DNA of 64,000 bases from Christiangramia fulva. Its GTDB lineage: Bacteria > Bacteroidota > Bacteroidia > Flavobacteriales > Flavobacteriaceae. Every line of letters begins with the position of its first letter. The stretch's first letter is position 1. Below the pieces are notes generated by a model. That model was not told where the DNA came from and ran no database searches. It saw nothing but the letters and a program-made list of their open reading frames with translations. Both the position numbers and the translations under genes were made by a program. The stretch is taken from positions 2,728,001 through 2,792,000 of the forward strand of contig NZ_CP028136.1 in assembly GCF_003024155.1 (NCBI RefSeq), read 5' to 3'. This document shows positions 8,085 to 16,191 of this stretch, in pieces.

Positions 8085-9071
8085 TTATGGATTTGAAAGA
8101 AAACAATAGTCATTTCCTGGATCATCATCTGATTGGAAGGTCATGTTCGATGTGCCAAACCATTCCGAGGTATAAGTGAAAGTACCAAAGAAATCAGAAC
8201 AATTAAAATCGGTGGTAGTACCATTGTATTGGGTAGTCCTTCCAAACCTATGGGTGCCATTTACGGTTGCTAAACCTGAACCACCCTGGATGTAGCCGGT
8301 AAAATCACAACGGGTGGTGTTGTAAGTAACTGTTCCAACTCCAGGAATAAAAACATCTCTTGTTCTATCCTGGCAATTATTTTGTGGCATCGTTGGAGTG
8401 CCACTATACATATAAAATACTTCGCTGGCTAATTGTACTTGAAACACAATATCGTTTTTACTATTATCAGCTACAGTACTTTCAGTATCTCCAGAAGAAG
8501 TCAATCCACTAGAAGTAGATGTTTGAATAATAGCATTAAAAGTTTGAGTTTTTCCTTTACCTAAATCGGGATGTGTATCACAACCAGAAATACAAGAATA
8601 TGTTCCGGTCCTTGGGGTTATAGCGTTTTTGGAAGTCTCTTTCATAATCAGAACATCGCCTTTTTTTCCCATGTAAGTAACATTAGATATTAAAGGTTCT
8701 GTTCCATCACTGTTTACCGTGAAATCTAATGAAAAATCTTTACCACTAAAATTCGAAGTATTAGTATTACCGGATGCTTTAGTTAATCCTGAGGATTTTA
8801 ACTGTGTTTTACTTCCATCAGGAAAATTAAAAGTAACTTCGGGATTTCCTTTTTCTTGAATAGCAATCCTGACCGTAGCCCTATTACCATCAATGCTAGA
8901 AAACACCCCTTCATAAATTCCGTATTGGGAATTATCATATTTTCCCTGGGCAACCAGTTTTTCAAGGTCTACTTGCGCCGTTTGTTCGTCTTGAACATCC
9001 GTAATCCCATTATCCTGGCTACAGGAAAACAAAAGAGTACTGATGAATACAATAGATAATAGTTTTTTCAT
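8085..9071 (-). CDS. Unrecognised secreted lipoprotein
   Basis: I do not recognise this protein. From the ATG at 9071 it has 328 residues and a clear lipoprotein signal, MKKLLSIVFISTLLFSC, with Cys17 as the lipid-attachment site. An earlier ATG at 9119 would add 16 residues before the signal sequence and is unlikely. The mature part is polar and beta-rich, with six further cysteines in pairs (SCISGC near the middle, NNCQ with TTRCDF, NCSDFF with YCFL at the C-terminus), suggesting disulfides and an extracytoplasmic location. It appears monocistronic, with its own terminator at 8041-8064. A -7-like element (TATATTTG on the minus strand) lies at 9206-9213. A role cannot be inferred. Confidence 0.75.
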   Translation of the reverse strand: MKKLLSIVFISTLLFSCSQDNGITDVQDEQTAQVDLEKLVAQGKYDNSQYGIYEGVFSSIDGNRATVRIAIQEKGNPEVTFNFPDGSKTQLKSSGLTKASGNTNTSNFSGKDFSLDFTVNSDGTEPLISNVTYMGKKGDVLIMKETSKNAITPRTGTYSCISGCDTHPDLGKGKTQTFNAIIQTSTSSGLTSSGDTESTVADNSKNDIVFQVQLASEVFYMYSGTPTMPQNNCQDRTRDVFIPGVGTVTYNTTRCDFTGYIQGGSGLATVNGTHRFGRTTQYNGTTTDFNCSDFFGTFTYTSEWFGTSNMTFQSDDDPGNDYCFLSNP

Positions 9072-9205
9072 AGGTGAAATGATTAAATTGTTTAAAAGCT
9101 TTACTAAAAGTTGGTGCAATATAATTTATTTTTGAACATCCAAGCAATTCCTCTTCTGGATTAATTCTTTTTTAACTATATAACTCTATATACTTAAATG
9201 TTCTG

Positions 9206-9213
9206 CAAATATA
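9206..9213 (-). promoter_or_regulatory. Candidate -7 element upstream of the lipoprotein gene
   Basis: The minus-strand sequence TATATTTG matches TAnnTTTG exactly. It would give a leader of about 130 nt before the ATG at 9071. No convincing -33 TTTG was found at the right distance, so this remains a weak call. Confidence 0.25.
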
Positions 9214-9325
9214 AGGGTTTCAGGAGTTGTAAGTATTAAATTCTTCTAAAAATGATTAATTTTTTTTAAAAAATGGGTGGTTAAAACGATAAAAAGTGCT
9301 TAAAAATTCGGTTAACTATAAAATT

Positions 9326-9793
9326 TTACTTTTCCTTTACTTTAGCAACTTCTTCGGGGGTCACCATGTTATCAACCTCGTTACTCCAGGAATGCATGAC
9401 ATAATTAAGTGCATCGGCTACTTCCTGATCGCTTAAACCCATTGGTGTCATCACATTGTTGTAGGTTTCGCCATTCACCTTAATTTCTCCCTGGAGGCCA
9501 TATTTTACACCTCTTATAGCAGCTTCCCGTTTTTCTGTTAACCAGTTAGAGCCATCAAGAGGCGGATAAGTCCCGGGAATTCCTTTACCAGTAGGGAGAT
9601 GACAGGTGACGCAGAGTCCTGAGTAAATCTTTTTCCCTCTTTCTATACTTTGTGCCAGGGGAGAATCTTCCTGTTTTTTCTCAGAGGTGTCTGATATTAC
9701 ATAGGAATCTTCTTCTTTTTCGGAATTATCTTTTTTATCAGATTTGCAGGCCATCATGGAAAGAAGGCTCAGTAATAGAAGTGTTTTTTTCAT
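9326..9793 (-). CDS. Lipoprotein c-type cytochrome
   Basis: A 155-residue protein. The lipoprotein signal MKKTLLLLSLLSMMAC (Cys16) is followed by an acidic, low-complexity linker (residues 17-45) and one cytochrome c domain. The heme-binding motif is CVTCH (61-65). The PPLDGSNWL segment is typical of Bacteroidota monoheme cytochromes. Met115 or Met118 in NNVMTPMG is the probable sixth iron ligand. It would carry electrons in the periplasm while tethered to a membrane. No oxidase or reductase gene is adjacent, so the partner is unknown. It ends before the lipoprotein gene on the same strand but is separated from it by about 255 nt, so it is probably its own unit. Confidence 0.88.
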   Translation of the reverse strand: MKKTLLLLSLLSMMACKSDKKDNSEKEEDSYVISDTSEKKQEDSPLAQSIERGKKIYSGLCVTCHLPTGKGIPGTYPPLDGSNWLTEKREAAIRGVKYGLQGEIKVNGETYNNVMTPMGLSDQEVADALNYVMHSWSNEVDNMVTPEEVAKVKEK

Positions 9794-9863
9794 ATCAATA
9801 ATAATGGTTAAGGGTATTATACAATTATCAAAAAACTAAGATATAAAAAATTAAATATCATCA

Positions 9864-9892
9864 TTGTTGGAGATGAATATTTATTATATTTG
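9864..9892 (+). promoter_or_regulatory. Putative promoter of the tRNA-Pro(TGG) repeat transcript
   Basis: TTG at 9864-9866, an 18-nt spacer and TATATTTG at 9885-9892 fit the Bacteroidota TTTG/TAnnTTTG promoter well. The predicted start, near 9899, falls just before the first 93-bp repeat. The repeats would therefore form the 5' leader of the tRNA-Pro precursor. Confidence 0.55.
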
Positions 9893-9912
9893 CCGCCCGG
9901 TGCTGGAAATTT

Positions 9913-10377
9913 GGGGGTGTAACCCTTCGACAAAACTCTTATAGAGATTTTGCTTAGGATAAACTCCACCCGGTTATCGCGCTGAGTCGCGATCAAGAAA
10001 TTACTCGGGGTGTAGCCCTTCGACAAAACTCTTACAGAGCTTTTGCTTAGGTTAAACTCCACCCGGTTATCGCGCTGAGTCGCGATCAAGAAATTACTCG
10101 GGGTGTAGCCCTTCGACAAAACTCTTTCAGAGATTTTGCTCAGGATAAACTTCACCCGGTTATCGCGCTGAGTCGCGATCAAGAAATTACTCGGGGTGTA
10201 GCCCTTCGACAAAACTCTTTCAGAGATTTTGCTCAGGATAAACTTCACCCGGTTATCGCGCTGAGTCGCGATCAAGAAATTACTCGGGGTGTAGCCCTTC
10301 GACAAAACTCTTTCAGAGATTTTGCTCAGGATAAACTTCACCCGGTTATCGCGCTGAGTCGCGATCAAGAAATTACT
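9913..10377 (+). repeat. Five tandem 93-bp repeats carrying tRNA-Pro 5' segments
   Basis: Units begin at 9913, 10006, 10099, 10192 and 10285, each 93 bp, and the intact tRNA begins in the same phase at 10378. Each unit has 11 nt identical to the tRNA 5' end (CGGGGTGTAGC), a 45-nt insert with a CTTCGACAAAAC...GCTCAGGATAAAC sequence, 14 nt identical to the tRNA D-arm region (CCCGGTTATCGCGC), and 23 nt of spacer. ATCGCG and CGCGAT form a 6-bp stem in every unit. Units 3 to 5 are nearly identical and units 1 and 2 differ by a few bases. There are no unique spacers, so this is not a CRISPR array. Confidence 0.92.
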
Positions 10378-10452
10378 CGGGGTGTAGCGTAGCCCGGTTA
10401 TCGCGCCTGCTTTGGGAGCAGGAGGCCGCAGGTTCGAATCCTGCCACCCCGA
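10378..10452 (+). tRNA. tRNA-Pro (anticodon TGG)
   Basis: A 75-nt cloverleaf can be drawn. The acceptor stem is CGGGGTG with CACCCCG plus discriminator A, and the anticodon stem CCTGC/GCAGG closes the loop TTTGGGA (anticodon TGG). The T-arm is GCAGG/CCTGC around TTCGAAT. CCA is not encoded. Anticodon TGG reads CCA and CCG, and probably more by wobble. A terminator follows directly. Confidence 0.95.
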
Positions 10453-10459
10453 CGAAAGT

Positions 10460-10490
10460 AAGCCTTGCACGAAAGTGTGAGGCTTTTTTT
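10460..10490 (+). terminator. Terminator after tRNA-Pro(TGG)
   Basis: AAGCCTTGCAC and GTGTGAGGCTT pair around a GAAA loop and are followed by seven T residues ending at 10490. The hairpin begins 8 nt after the tRNA 3' end. Confidence 0.85.
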
Positions 10491-10705
10491 GTGTACCAAA
10501 TTTAAAGAAATTGGCCGCTGGTTCTTCCGAGGCTTCGGGGCTGTTCCCCCGGACTAATTATCTATCAAAAATCCTTATAACATATAAATTGTCAGGTTTT
10601 TTATTTTAAGGAACTGAAGTAAGAATTCTGAAATTTTATTCTGAAAAAACTTTATTCCGGTAGCCTTTTAATTGTAAATTGGCTTTAACAATCAATCTTT
10701 ACAAT

Positions 10706-11416
10706 ATGTCCGAACAATTGGATGATTATCTCGATAATCATTATATACAACGCAGTAATTGGCTTCGTGCAGCCGTTTTAGGCGCTAATGACGGAATTCT
10801 TTCTACAGCCAGTATTGCAGTAGGGGTTGCTGCTGCCAGTGATACCCGATCTCCTATAGTGCTGGCAACACTTGCCGGTCTCGTGGCCGGAGCTTTATCA
10901 ATGGCCGCTGGCGAATATGTCTCGGTAAGTTCTCAAACCGACCTTGAAAAAGCCGATATCGAACGGGAAAAGCAGGAACTTGAGGAAATGCCTGAACTGG
11001 AACTACAGCGACTCGCGCTTATATATGAAGAAAGAGGTTTAAAAAAGAGTACTGCAATGACTGTTGCTAAAGAGTTAACTGAAAAGGATGCTCTGCAGGC
11101 GCATGTGAGGGACGAGCTTGGAATTCATGAAATGCATCAGCCCAATCCCATACAGGCAGCTTTTTCTTCAGGTGCGGCTTTTACGGTGGGTGGTATTTTG
11201 CCTTTTATGGTCACCATCTTTTTCCCAATGCAATCTATGGGCTATTTTCTTTACGGTTTTTCCATTTTATTTCTAATGCTTTTAGGAGGTGTATCAGCTA
11301 AAACAGGAGGATCAGGTAAATTAAAAGCTATTATTCGAATTACCTTGTGGGGAACCATTGCCATGGGGCTGACCGCCTTTATCGGTTATCTTTTTGATGT
11401 GAATATGCCGGTATAG
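10706..11416 (+). CDS. VIT/CCC1-family membrane transporter
   Basis: A 236-residue membrane protein of the VIT1/CCC1 family, whose characterised members move Fe2+ or Mn2+ across membranes. The diagnostic first helix is WLRAAVLGANDGILSTASIAVGV (family GANDGI motif). It is followed by LAGLVAGALSMAAGEYVSVSSQ, a charged metal-binding-like loop rich in Glu (EKADIEREKQELEEMPELELQ), and three C-terminal helices. Length is normal for bacterial members. The ATG at 10706 is preferred over an in-frame TTG at 10679, because family members start just before a short acidic stretch such as SEQLDDYLD. It stands alone after the tRNA-Pro terminator. Metal specificity is not visible in the sequence. Confidence 0.88.
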   Translation: MSEQLDDYLDNHYIQRSNWLRAAVLGANDGILSTASIAVGVAAASDTRSPIVLATLAGLVAGALSMAAGEYVSVSSQTDLEKADIEREKQELEEMPELELQRLALIYEERGLKKSTAMTVAKELTEKDALQAHVRDELGIHEMHQPNPIQAAFSSGAAFTVGGILPFMVTIFFPMQSMGYFLYGFSILFLMLLGGVSAKTGGSGKLKAIIRITLWGTIAMGLTAFIGYLFDVNMPV

Positions 11417-11787
11417 CTCTAATTTTTTTACAATTACTATTTCGAAGTGGGATAAGAATAAGATCTGATTTTTATCCATTTAGTACTTTGTATTTGACCA
11501 GGCTGAAGTTTTTGACCTTTTAAATAATTCTGTTAAGGATTTTGCCGTCTACGCCTGGTTTTTTCTTTAGTCTATTCTTCTTTTTAAGATTTCGCAGGAA
11601 CCGGGGGCAATTTTGGCTCCCTTAGCCGTACTGTAAAACAGAAGCTTTTTTCTTTAGTAATTATCGAATTTTTTTTCAAATTTCAGTTTTGAGATTTTCT
11701 TCTTTCGTGATAAGGCTACAAATCCCGAAAATTTTGAAGATTATTTTTCAGCTTAATTTACTATATTTCGTGCGAAAATAAGCTGGA
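11417..11787. other. Non-coding gap of 371 bp
   Basis: No convincing gene, RNA gene or terminator-like hairpin was seen. The segment is AT-rich with several T-runs. The following receiver gene presumably takes its promoter from the right end, but no clear TAnnTTTG element stands out. Confidence 0.4.
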
Positions 11788-12141
11788 ATGAAAAAGGTCT
11801 TGGTGATCCAGGAAGATATTATAATCCTTAAAATTCTGGAGAGACTGGTTCAGTTAAACAATTTTGATTGTAAAGCTATTCAATCACTGGACCAATTAAC
11901 AATAGATGATCAGCAAACAAATTTCCAACTTATCATCACTGATATTCTCTTTGAAGGTATTGCTCCTCTTGAATTCGTTGCGCAAGTAAAGGAGATCATT
12001 TTGCATAAAGACATGATCATTGTTACCAATATGGGGCAGAATAAAATAAAACGGGAGATCTTCGCAGTACGTGGAGTTGCAGGATTTTATGCTGTACCTT
12101 TGGATCTCGATGAAATAGAAGCCTTGATACAGACCTACTAA
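11788..12141 (+). CDS. Degenerate response-regulator receiver domain protein
   Basis: A 117-residue stand-alone CheY-like fold. The N-terminal strand MKKVLVIQEDIII carries the acidic pair Glu9-Asp10. LIITDILFEG gives the candidate phospho-acceptor Asp52, and IIVTNMG gives Thr80. The usual Lys-Pro near the C-terminus reads Val-Pro here (AVPLD, 102-106), so the invariant lysine is missing. Phosphorylation may therefore be altered or lost, leaving a protein-interaction role. There is no output domain. It overlaps the next gene by one base (TAATG), so it belongs to the four-gene module 11788-15881 and may regulate the membrane glycosyltransferase. No histidine kinase is nearby. Confidence 0.75.
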   Translation: MKKVLVIQEDIIILKILERLVQLNNFDCKAIQSLDQLTIDDQQTNFQLIITDILFEGIAPLEFVAQVKEIILHKDMIIVTNMGQNKIKREIFAVRGVAGFYAVPLDLDEIEALIQTY

Positions 12142-13187
12142 TGAATGAAGAAATTTTAATATTTCTAATTAAAATAGCCTCTATAATTCTGGTCATATTC
12201 TGGATATCCATTGCGTATAGCTTTTTCTATCGTAAAAAGCGATTTAAAATCCGTCATAAAATTGAGTTGACTTTTGCCGAAATTGTTAGTCAGTATCTTT
12301 ACAATGATCCTAATGATCCACTGGATATAAGAAAAATTCAGCATGCTCTGGAAGAAGTGGGAGTAAGGCCTGGGGAAAAGAAAAATATCCAATACCTAAT
12401 TAGACTAATGATAAGAACCCAGCGTACCATTTTAGGAAGGAATTATCATAAGTTAAAGAATTTATATGCTCAAATTCAGCCTTATGGAGCTTCTTTTTCA
12501 AAGATTTCAGGAATTGGATGGTATAAAAAAGCGCAGGGAATCAGAGAGATCTATGAAATGGATCAATCTCAATATCTGGATAATATTTTCAAATTCAGAA
12601 ACCACCGAAATATTTATGTAAGAAGGGAGGCACAAATAGCACTTGTTGTTTTTATGGGTTGGGAATCGCTCCGATTTCTGCCATATCTAAAACGGAAAAT
12701 AACACTTTGGCAACAAATTAAAATTGTTGAAAAACTCGCCGATCTTTATCCAACTCCAGAACTGAACTGGCTTCATAAGGCATATAAAACGGATAAGCTA
12801 TTCGGTAAAAAGCTTCTTATGAGAATAATCAGAAAGTTCCAATTACATGAAGAGGTTGATTTTATTATTCAGCATCTCAAACATCCAGATTATGAAGTAA
12901 GGGAGACAGCTATTTACTGCATTCAAACTTTTGCGGTTTCTGATGAACGGATGAATTACATCAAACACCTTTATGATTCTGTTTCTAATCCGGTCCAACA
13001 AGCTCAATTACTGGAGTATATACACGGAAATTCTGAAATTGACCTAGATTTTTATATGAAGAATCTTTATGAAGGAAACGACGATTTAAAACTGAAAATC
13101 GCTGAGATACTATGGAATAACGGCTATAAAGAAAAAGTTCAGGAATTCTATTATCAACAATATCCCAAAAATGGATTATATGTATAG
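12141..13187 (+). CDS. Membrane-anchored HEAT-repeat protein
   Basis: A 348-residue protein with one N-terminal transmembrane helix (about residues 4-27, IFLIKIASIILVIFWISIAYSFF) and a basic stretch. The rest is an alpha-helical domain containing HEAT-like helical pairs, for example KFRNHRNIYVRREAQIALVVF and LKHPDYEVRETAIYCIQTF. HEAT proteins are usually scaffolds. Its start overlaps the receiver stop (TAATG) and its end overlaps the glycosyltransferase start by 17 nt, so the three are translated together. I infer that it joins the degenerate receiver to the membrane glycosyltransferase; nothing in the sequence shows an enzymatic activity. Confidence 0.7.
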   Translation: MNEEILIFLIKIASIILVIFWISIAYSFFYRKKRFKIRHKIELTFAEIVSQYLYNDPNDPLDIRKIQHALEEVGVRPGEKKNIQYLIRLMIRTQRTILGRNYHKLKNLYAQIQPYGASFSKISGIGWYKKAQGIREIYEMDQSQYLDNIFKFRNHRNIYVRREAQIALVVFMGWESLRFLPYLKRKITLWQQIKIVEKLADLYPTPELNWLHKAYKTDKLFGKKLLMRIIRKFQLHEEVDFIIQHLKHPDYEVRETAIYCIQTFAVSDERMNYIKHLYDSVSNPVQQAQLLEYIHGNSEIDLDFYMKNLYEGNDDLKLKIAEILWNNGYKEKVQEFYYQQYPKNGLYV

Positions 13188-14631
13188 TAGTTTTGAGAAT
13201 TTTTTTACGAGTGATTTCATTTTGAATTCGGTGAATTATTTTTTCCTTATTTATGGTGCGACGCTTACCAGTTTTTATTGTACGGGAGTAGTACTTGCGA
13301 ATATTGCTATTAGAAGAAATATTCGTAAATCTTCTTTTTTACAGGTAAAAGACATTGTTAGTGCTACCGATATTCCTTCCGTAACCTTGGTCGCCCCAGC
13401 CTTTAATGAGGGGCTAACTATTATTGAAAATGTTAAATCCCTTCTTTCTATCCAGTATCCCTACTACAAATTTATTCTGGTAAATGATGGAAGTACTGAT
13501 GATTCTTTGGAAAAACTAATTAGAGAATTCGATCTCGAGAAAAAGGACGCGACATTTATTACGCAACCTATTACTACAGCCACGGTAAAGCACATTTATA
13601 AAAGTACCAACCATAAATATACTCAGTTAACAGTCATTGATAAAAATAATGGAGGGCGCGCGGATGCCTTGAATGCCGGTATAAATTTCGCTACTACTGA
13701 ATTGGTAATATGTACCGATGCCGACTGTATTATTGAACAAGATGCACTTTTAAAGATGGTAAGGCCTTATTTGGAAGAAGATCACCGGGAAATAATTGCC
13801 TGCGGCGGGGGAATAGGTATTGCCAATGATTCGGTTATTAGAAACGGAACACTGAAGGAGCTTAGGCTGCCTGAAAGTATAATTCCTATGGTACAGGTTG
13901 TGGAATATATCAGGGCTTTTTTACTCGGAAGAATGGCATGGGGAGAGATTAATGGCTTAATGTTGGTTTCGGGAGCTTTCGGGATGTATCCTCGAAAAAG
14001 AGTGATTGAAGTTGGAGGTTTCGATGCAAAAACAGTAGGAGAGGACCTGGAACTTTGCATCAGGCTTCGCAAGAATATGGAGAGATTAAAGCTTCCCTAT
14101 AGGGTTGTGTATTTGCCTGAAACTCTTTGCTGGACCGAAGGTCCGCCCGATGCTAATGTACTGGTAAATCAGCGTGACCGTTGGGCTCGAGGTCTTTGGG
14201 AAACCATGAAAATTCACAAGGGATTATTTCTAAACCCCAAATTTAGATTTATGGGAATTTTATATTATCCCTATTGGTTGATTTTTGAATTTGGAGCACC
14301 ATTAGTTGAATTTCTAGGGTTAATTTGTATTCTCGTTTATGGAATTTTAGGATTGATCAATTGGCCTTCTGCTATTCTGCTTTTTACGCTGGTTTATTTA
14401 ATTGGGTGCATTTTTTCTACAGCAGCGGTTTTCATGTACGTGAAAAATTTTGATCATTATACTAAACCTAAACAAATCGTAGAACTGTTACTGGCTGCTT
14501 ATTTGGAGCCATTTGTTTACCATCCTGTGCTCCTATATGGCCAGATGAAAGGCTATTATAAAAAACTCTTCCGCATTAAATCCGGATGGGGAGTGATGAC
14601 CAGGAAAGGATTTAAAATTTCGGAATCTTAA
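13171..14631 (+). CDS. Membrane processive glycosyltransferase family 2 (PgaC/HasA-like)
   Basis: A 486-residue GT2 with an N-terminal membrane helix (about 20-46) and a cytosolic GT-A domain. Key residues are NDGSTDD (105-111), DADC (183-186), GED (290-292, catalytic acid) and QRDRW (334-338, the Q-x-x-R-W-type acceptor motif). Several C-terminal helices lie at about 355-430. This order is that of processive synthases such as poly-N-acetylglucosamine or hyaluronan synthase. It would polymerise and export a beta-linked exopolysaccharide at the inner membrane. It overlaps the HEAT gene at its start, and at its end it overlaps the stop of the convergent yaiO-like gene within TTAA. No PgaB-type deacetylase is present, so the polymer cannot be named. 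Confidence 0.88.
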   Translation: MDYMYSSFENFFTSDFILNSVNYFFLIYGATLTSFYCTGVVLANIAIRRNIRKSSFLQVKDIVSATDIPSVTLVAPAFNEGLTIIENVKSLLSIQYPYYKFILVNDGSTDDSLEKLIREFDLEKKDATFITQPITTATVKHIYKSTNHKYTQLTVIDKNNGGRADALNAGINFATTELVICTDADCIIEQDALLKMVRPYLEEDHREIIACGGGIGIANDSVIRNGTLKELRLPESIIPMVQVVEYIRAFLLGRMAWGEINGLMLVSGAFGMYPRKRVIEVGGFDAKTVGEDLELCIRLRKNMERLKLPYRVVYLPETLCWTEGPPDANVLVNQRDRWARGLWETMKIHKGLFLNPKFRFMGILYYPYWLIFEFGAPLVEFLGLICILVYGILGLINWPSAILLFTLVYLIGCIFSTAAVFMYVKNFDHYTKPKQIVELLLAAYLEPFVYHPVLLYGQMKGYYKKLFRIKSGWGVMTRKGFKISES

Positions 14632-15881
14632 AACCTGAAACGATAGCTTAGCGAAGCCAGGAACTGGTTTCCTTTATTGTTCTGGTCAATATCTTCATTC
14701 AAATATCCACCGCTTAACTGAAAAAGGTGGTGGATCCCAAGGCTTTTATTTAATCCGATATTGAAGTAGTAGGCTTCAAGCCCCGGATTTTCCTGAACCT
14801 GGGTGAAAATTGTTTTTTCATCAGGTGAAATACCGCTGCCAATTCTGGCAAAGAGATAGTTATCGATATCCTTAAAATAATATCTTAGGTTGAACTGGTA
14901 ATTTTGAACAATCTTGTTAAGTCGCTCTGGACCGATAAAACTTCTTAAATTCAAATAGAATTTTCCCTGGTAAGCCGTTAATCCTATAATTCCGGTAAAA
15001 TAATCCTGGTTGCTGAAATGTAACAATCTTCCCCCTGCTTCTGCTTCAAAAACCTTCAGAAAATTGAGAAATATAGAAGCACTTCCTCTGAATTCGGGAT
15101 ATACATCACCATTTGAAAAACCAGCTGTTAGCTGGGCATAAAACTTATCGCTAAAGACGGGATAAGACTCCAGCTCGTACAGATATCCGTTATCGAAAGA
15201 CCTGTCTGTATAATGAATTCGGCCAATCAAAGCAGTTCTGTTGAAATAGTGGAGGTATTCCCCGATTATCGTATTCCAGGGATTCGTGCGACTATAGCCT
15301 TTGCTGAAATTAACATATTGATAGCTCAATCCTATTTCATCTGAAACCGTGCGGGTAAGAATATTTTGAAGCTGATATCTTAAATTTTTATTGAGATCGG
15401 GTTTTTTGAATAGTTCGAGCGCGATCTTCCTAGCCTTTTCTGGCTGCTTAACCTTTAATAGAAGGGAAGCCTGTAGCGTTCTTATTTCATCTCCCACCTC
15501 ATAGTTCATTTCAATCTCGTTAATAAAAGAAAGACTTTCTGAAGCATCGCTATAAAAACCTATTTGCTTTTCTGCCAGTTCTTTTACCCCTGGATAATCT
15601 TTGGCGTATTTCATCAGGTAGAGAATATCGTCTTCCGCCTGGTCTATTTTCTGAAGCACCCACTCATTTCTGATCCTTAATATTCTAATATCATGATAGT
15701 CTTTAGCGAGTTCGAGACCTTTGTTAGTATAATCCAGGGAAAGCGGATATTCTTTATTTTTATATAAGTTCAGAGCTTTGAAATAAATGCTATCAGTATT
15801 TGTTTCAGAAATTTCCTGAGAATAAAGATTCAGACTTCCCAGAAAGAACAATAGGAGAATCACGTATCGGTGGGCAGCCAT
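14628..15881 (-). CDS. YaiO-family outer-membrane beta-barrel protein with TPR-like N-terminus
   Basis: A 417-residue protein with a signal peptide (about residues 1-21, ending NLYSQ) and a helical TPR-like region (about 30-165, with ALNLYKNKEYPLSLDYTNKG and later LLKVKQPEKARKIALELF). The C-terminal beta-barrel has alternating aromatic strands and ends in LASLSYRFRF, a terminal-Phe barrel signature. This matches the YaiO family, which is found with exopolysaccharide genes. It is convergent with the GT2 gene and shares a TTAA stop overlap, so it is not in the same transcript. The repeated co-location of YaiO barrels with PgaC-like synthases supports a role in outer-membrane passage or binding of the polymer. 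That role is inference. Confidence 0.8.
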   Translation of the reverse strand: MAAHRYVILLLFFLGSLNLYSQEISETNTDSIYFKALNLYKNKEYPLSLDYTNKGLELAKDYHDIRILRIRNEWVLQKIDQAEDDILYLMKYAKDYPGVKELAEKQIGFYSDASESLSFINEIEMNYEVGDEIRTLQASLLLKVKQPEKARKIALELFKKPDLNKNLRYQLQNILTRTVSDEIGLSYQYVNFSKGYSRTNPWNTIIGEYLHYFNRTALIGRIHYTDRSFDNGYLYELESYPVFSDKFYAQLTAGFSNGDVYPEFRGSASIFLNFLKVFEAEAGGRLLHFSNQDYFTGIIGLTAYQGKFYLNLRSFIGPERLNKIVQNYQFNLRYYFKDIDNYLFARIGSGISPDEKTIFTQVQENPGLEAYYFNIGLNKSLGIHHLFQLSGGYLNEDIDQNNKGNQFLASLSYRFRF

Positions 15882-16160
15882 AAATAATACTTGTAGGTTA
15901 ATCTTATTTTTCGGTTAAATTTAATTGATAATTTAAAGCAAACGAAGGTATCACCATTAATTTCTTAAACATCTCCTTATTTTGGTAGAATATTAGGCAG
16001 TTACTTAATCTCTTATTCTATTTATCTCGAAAAATTTTAATGTTTAACCGTTTTAAAAGAAATGATAGCTTTTGGAGTGCAGCGAGGGATTTATTTCTCT
16101 TGTGATAATTAATGATTGTGATTAATGCTTATCGCCGAAATTTCTGAATAATGAATTCAT
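15882..16160. other. Intergenic region between yaiO-like and M13 peptidase genes
   Basis: An AT-rich gap that must hold the promoter of the yaiO-like gene (minus strand). No gene or structured RNA is evident apart from the terminator at its right end. Confidence 0.35.
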
Positions 16161-16183
16161 AAAAAAACCGCTCCGAAGAGCGG
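16161..16183 (-). terminator. Terminator of the M13 peptidase gene
   Basis: CCGCTC (16168-16173) and GAGCGG (16178-16183) pair around a 4-nt CGAA loop (TTCG as read on the minus strand, a stable tetraloop). Seven A residues precede it on the plus strand, giving a T-run on the transcript. It sits 9 nt past the stop codon. Confidence 0.88.
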
Positions 16184-16191
16184 CCTCATTT

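Noticed and set aside
9913..10377. CRISPR array
   Set aside because: The repeats are contiguous 93-bp units without variable spacers, and there are no cas genes.
9817..10470. Minus-strand open frame of 217 codons with a 31-residue repeat
   Set aside because: It is the reading of the 93-bp DNA repeats (93 = 31 codons) and the tRNA-Pro gene in reverse; no real protein is expected.
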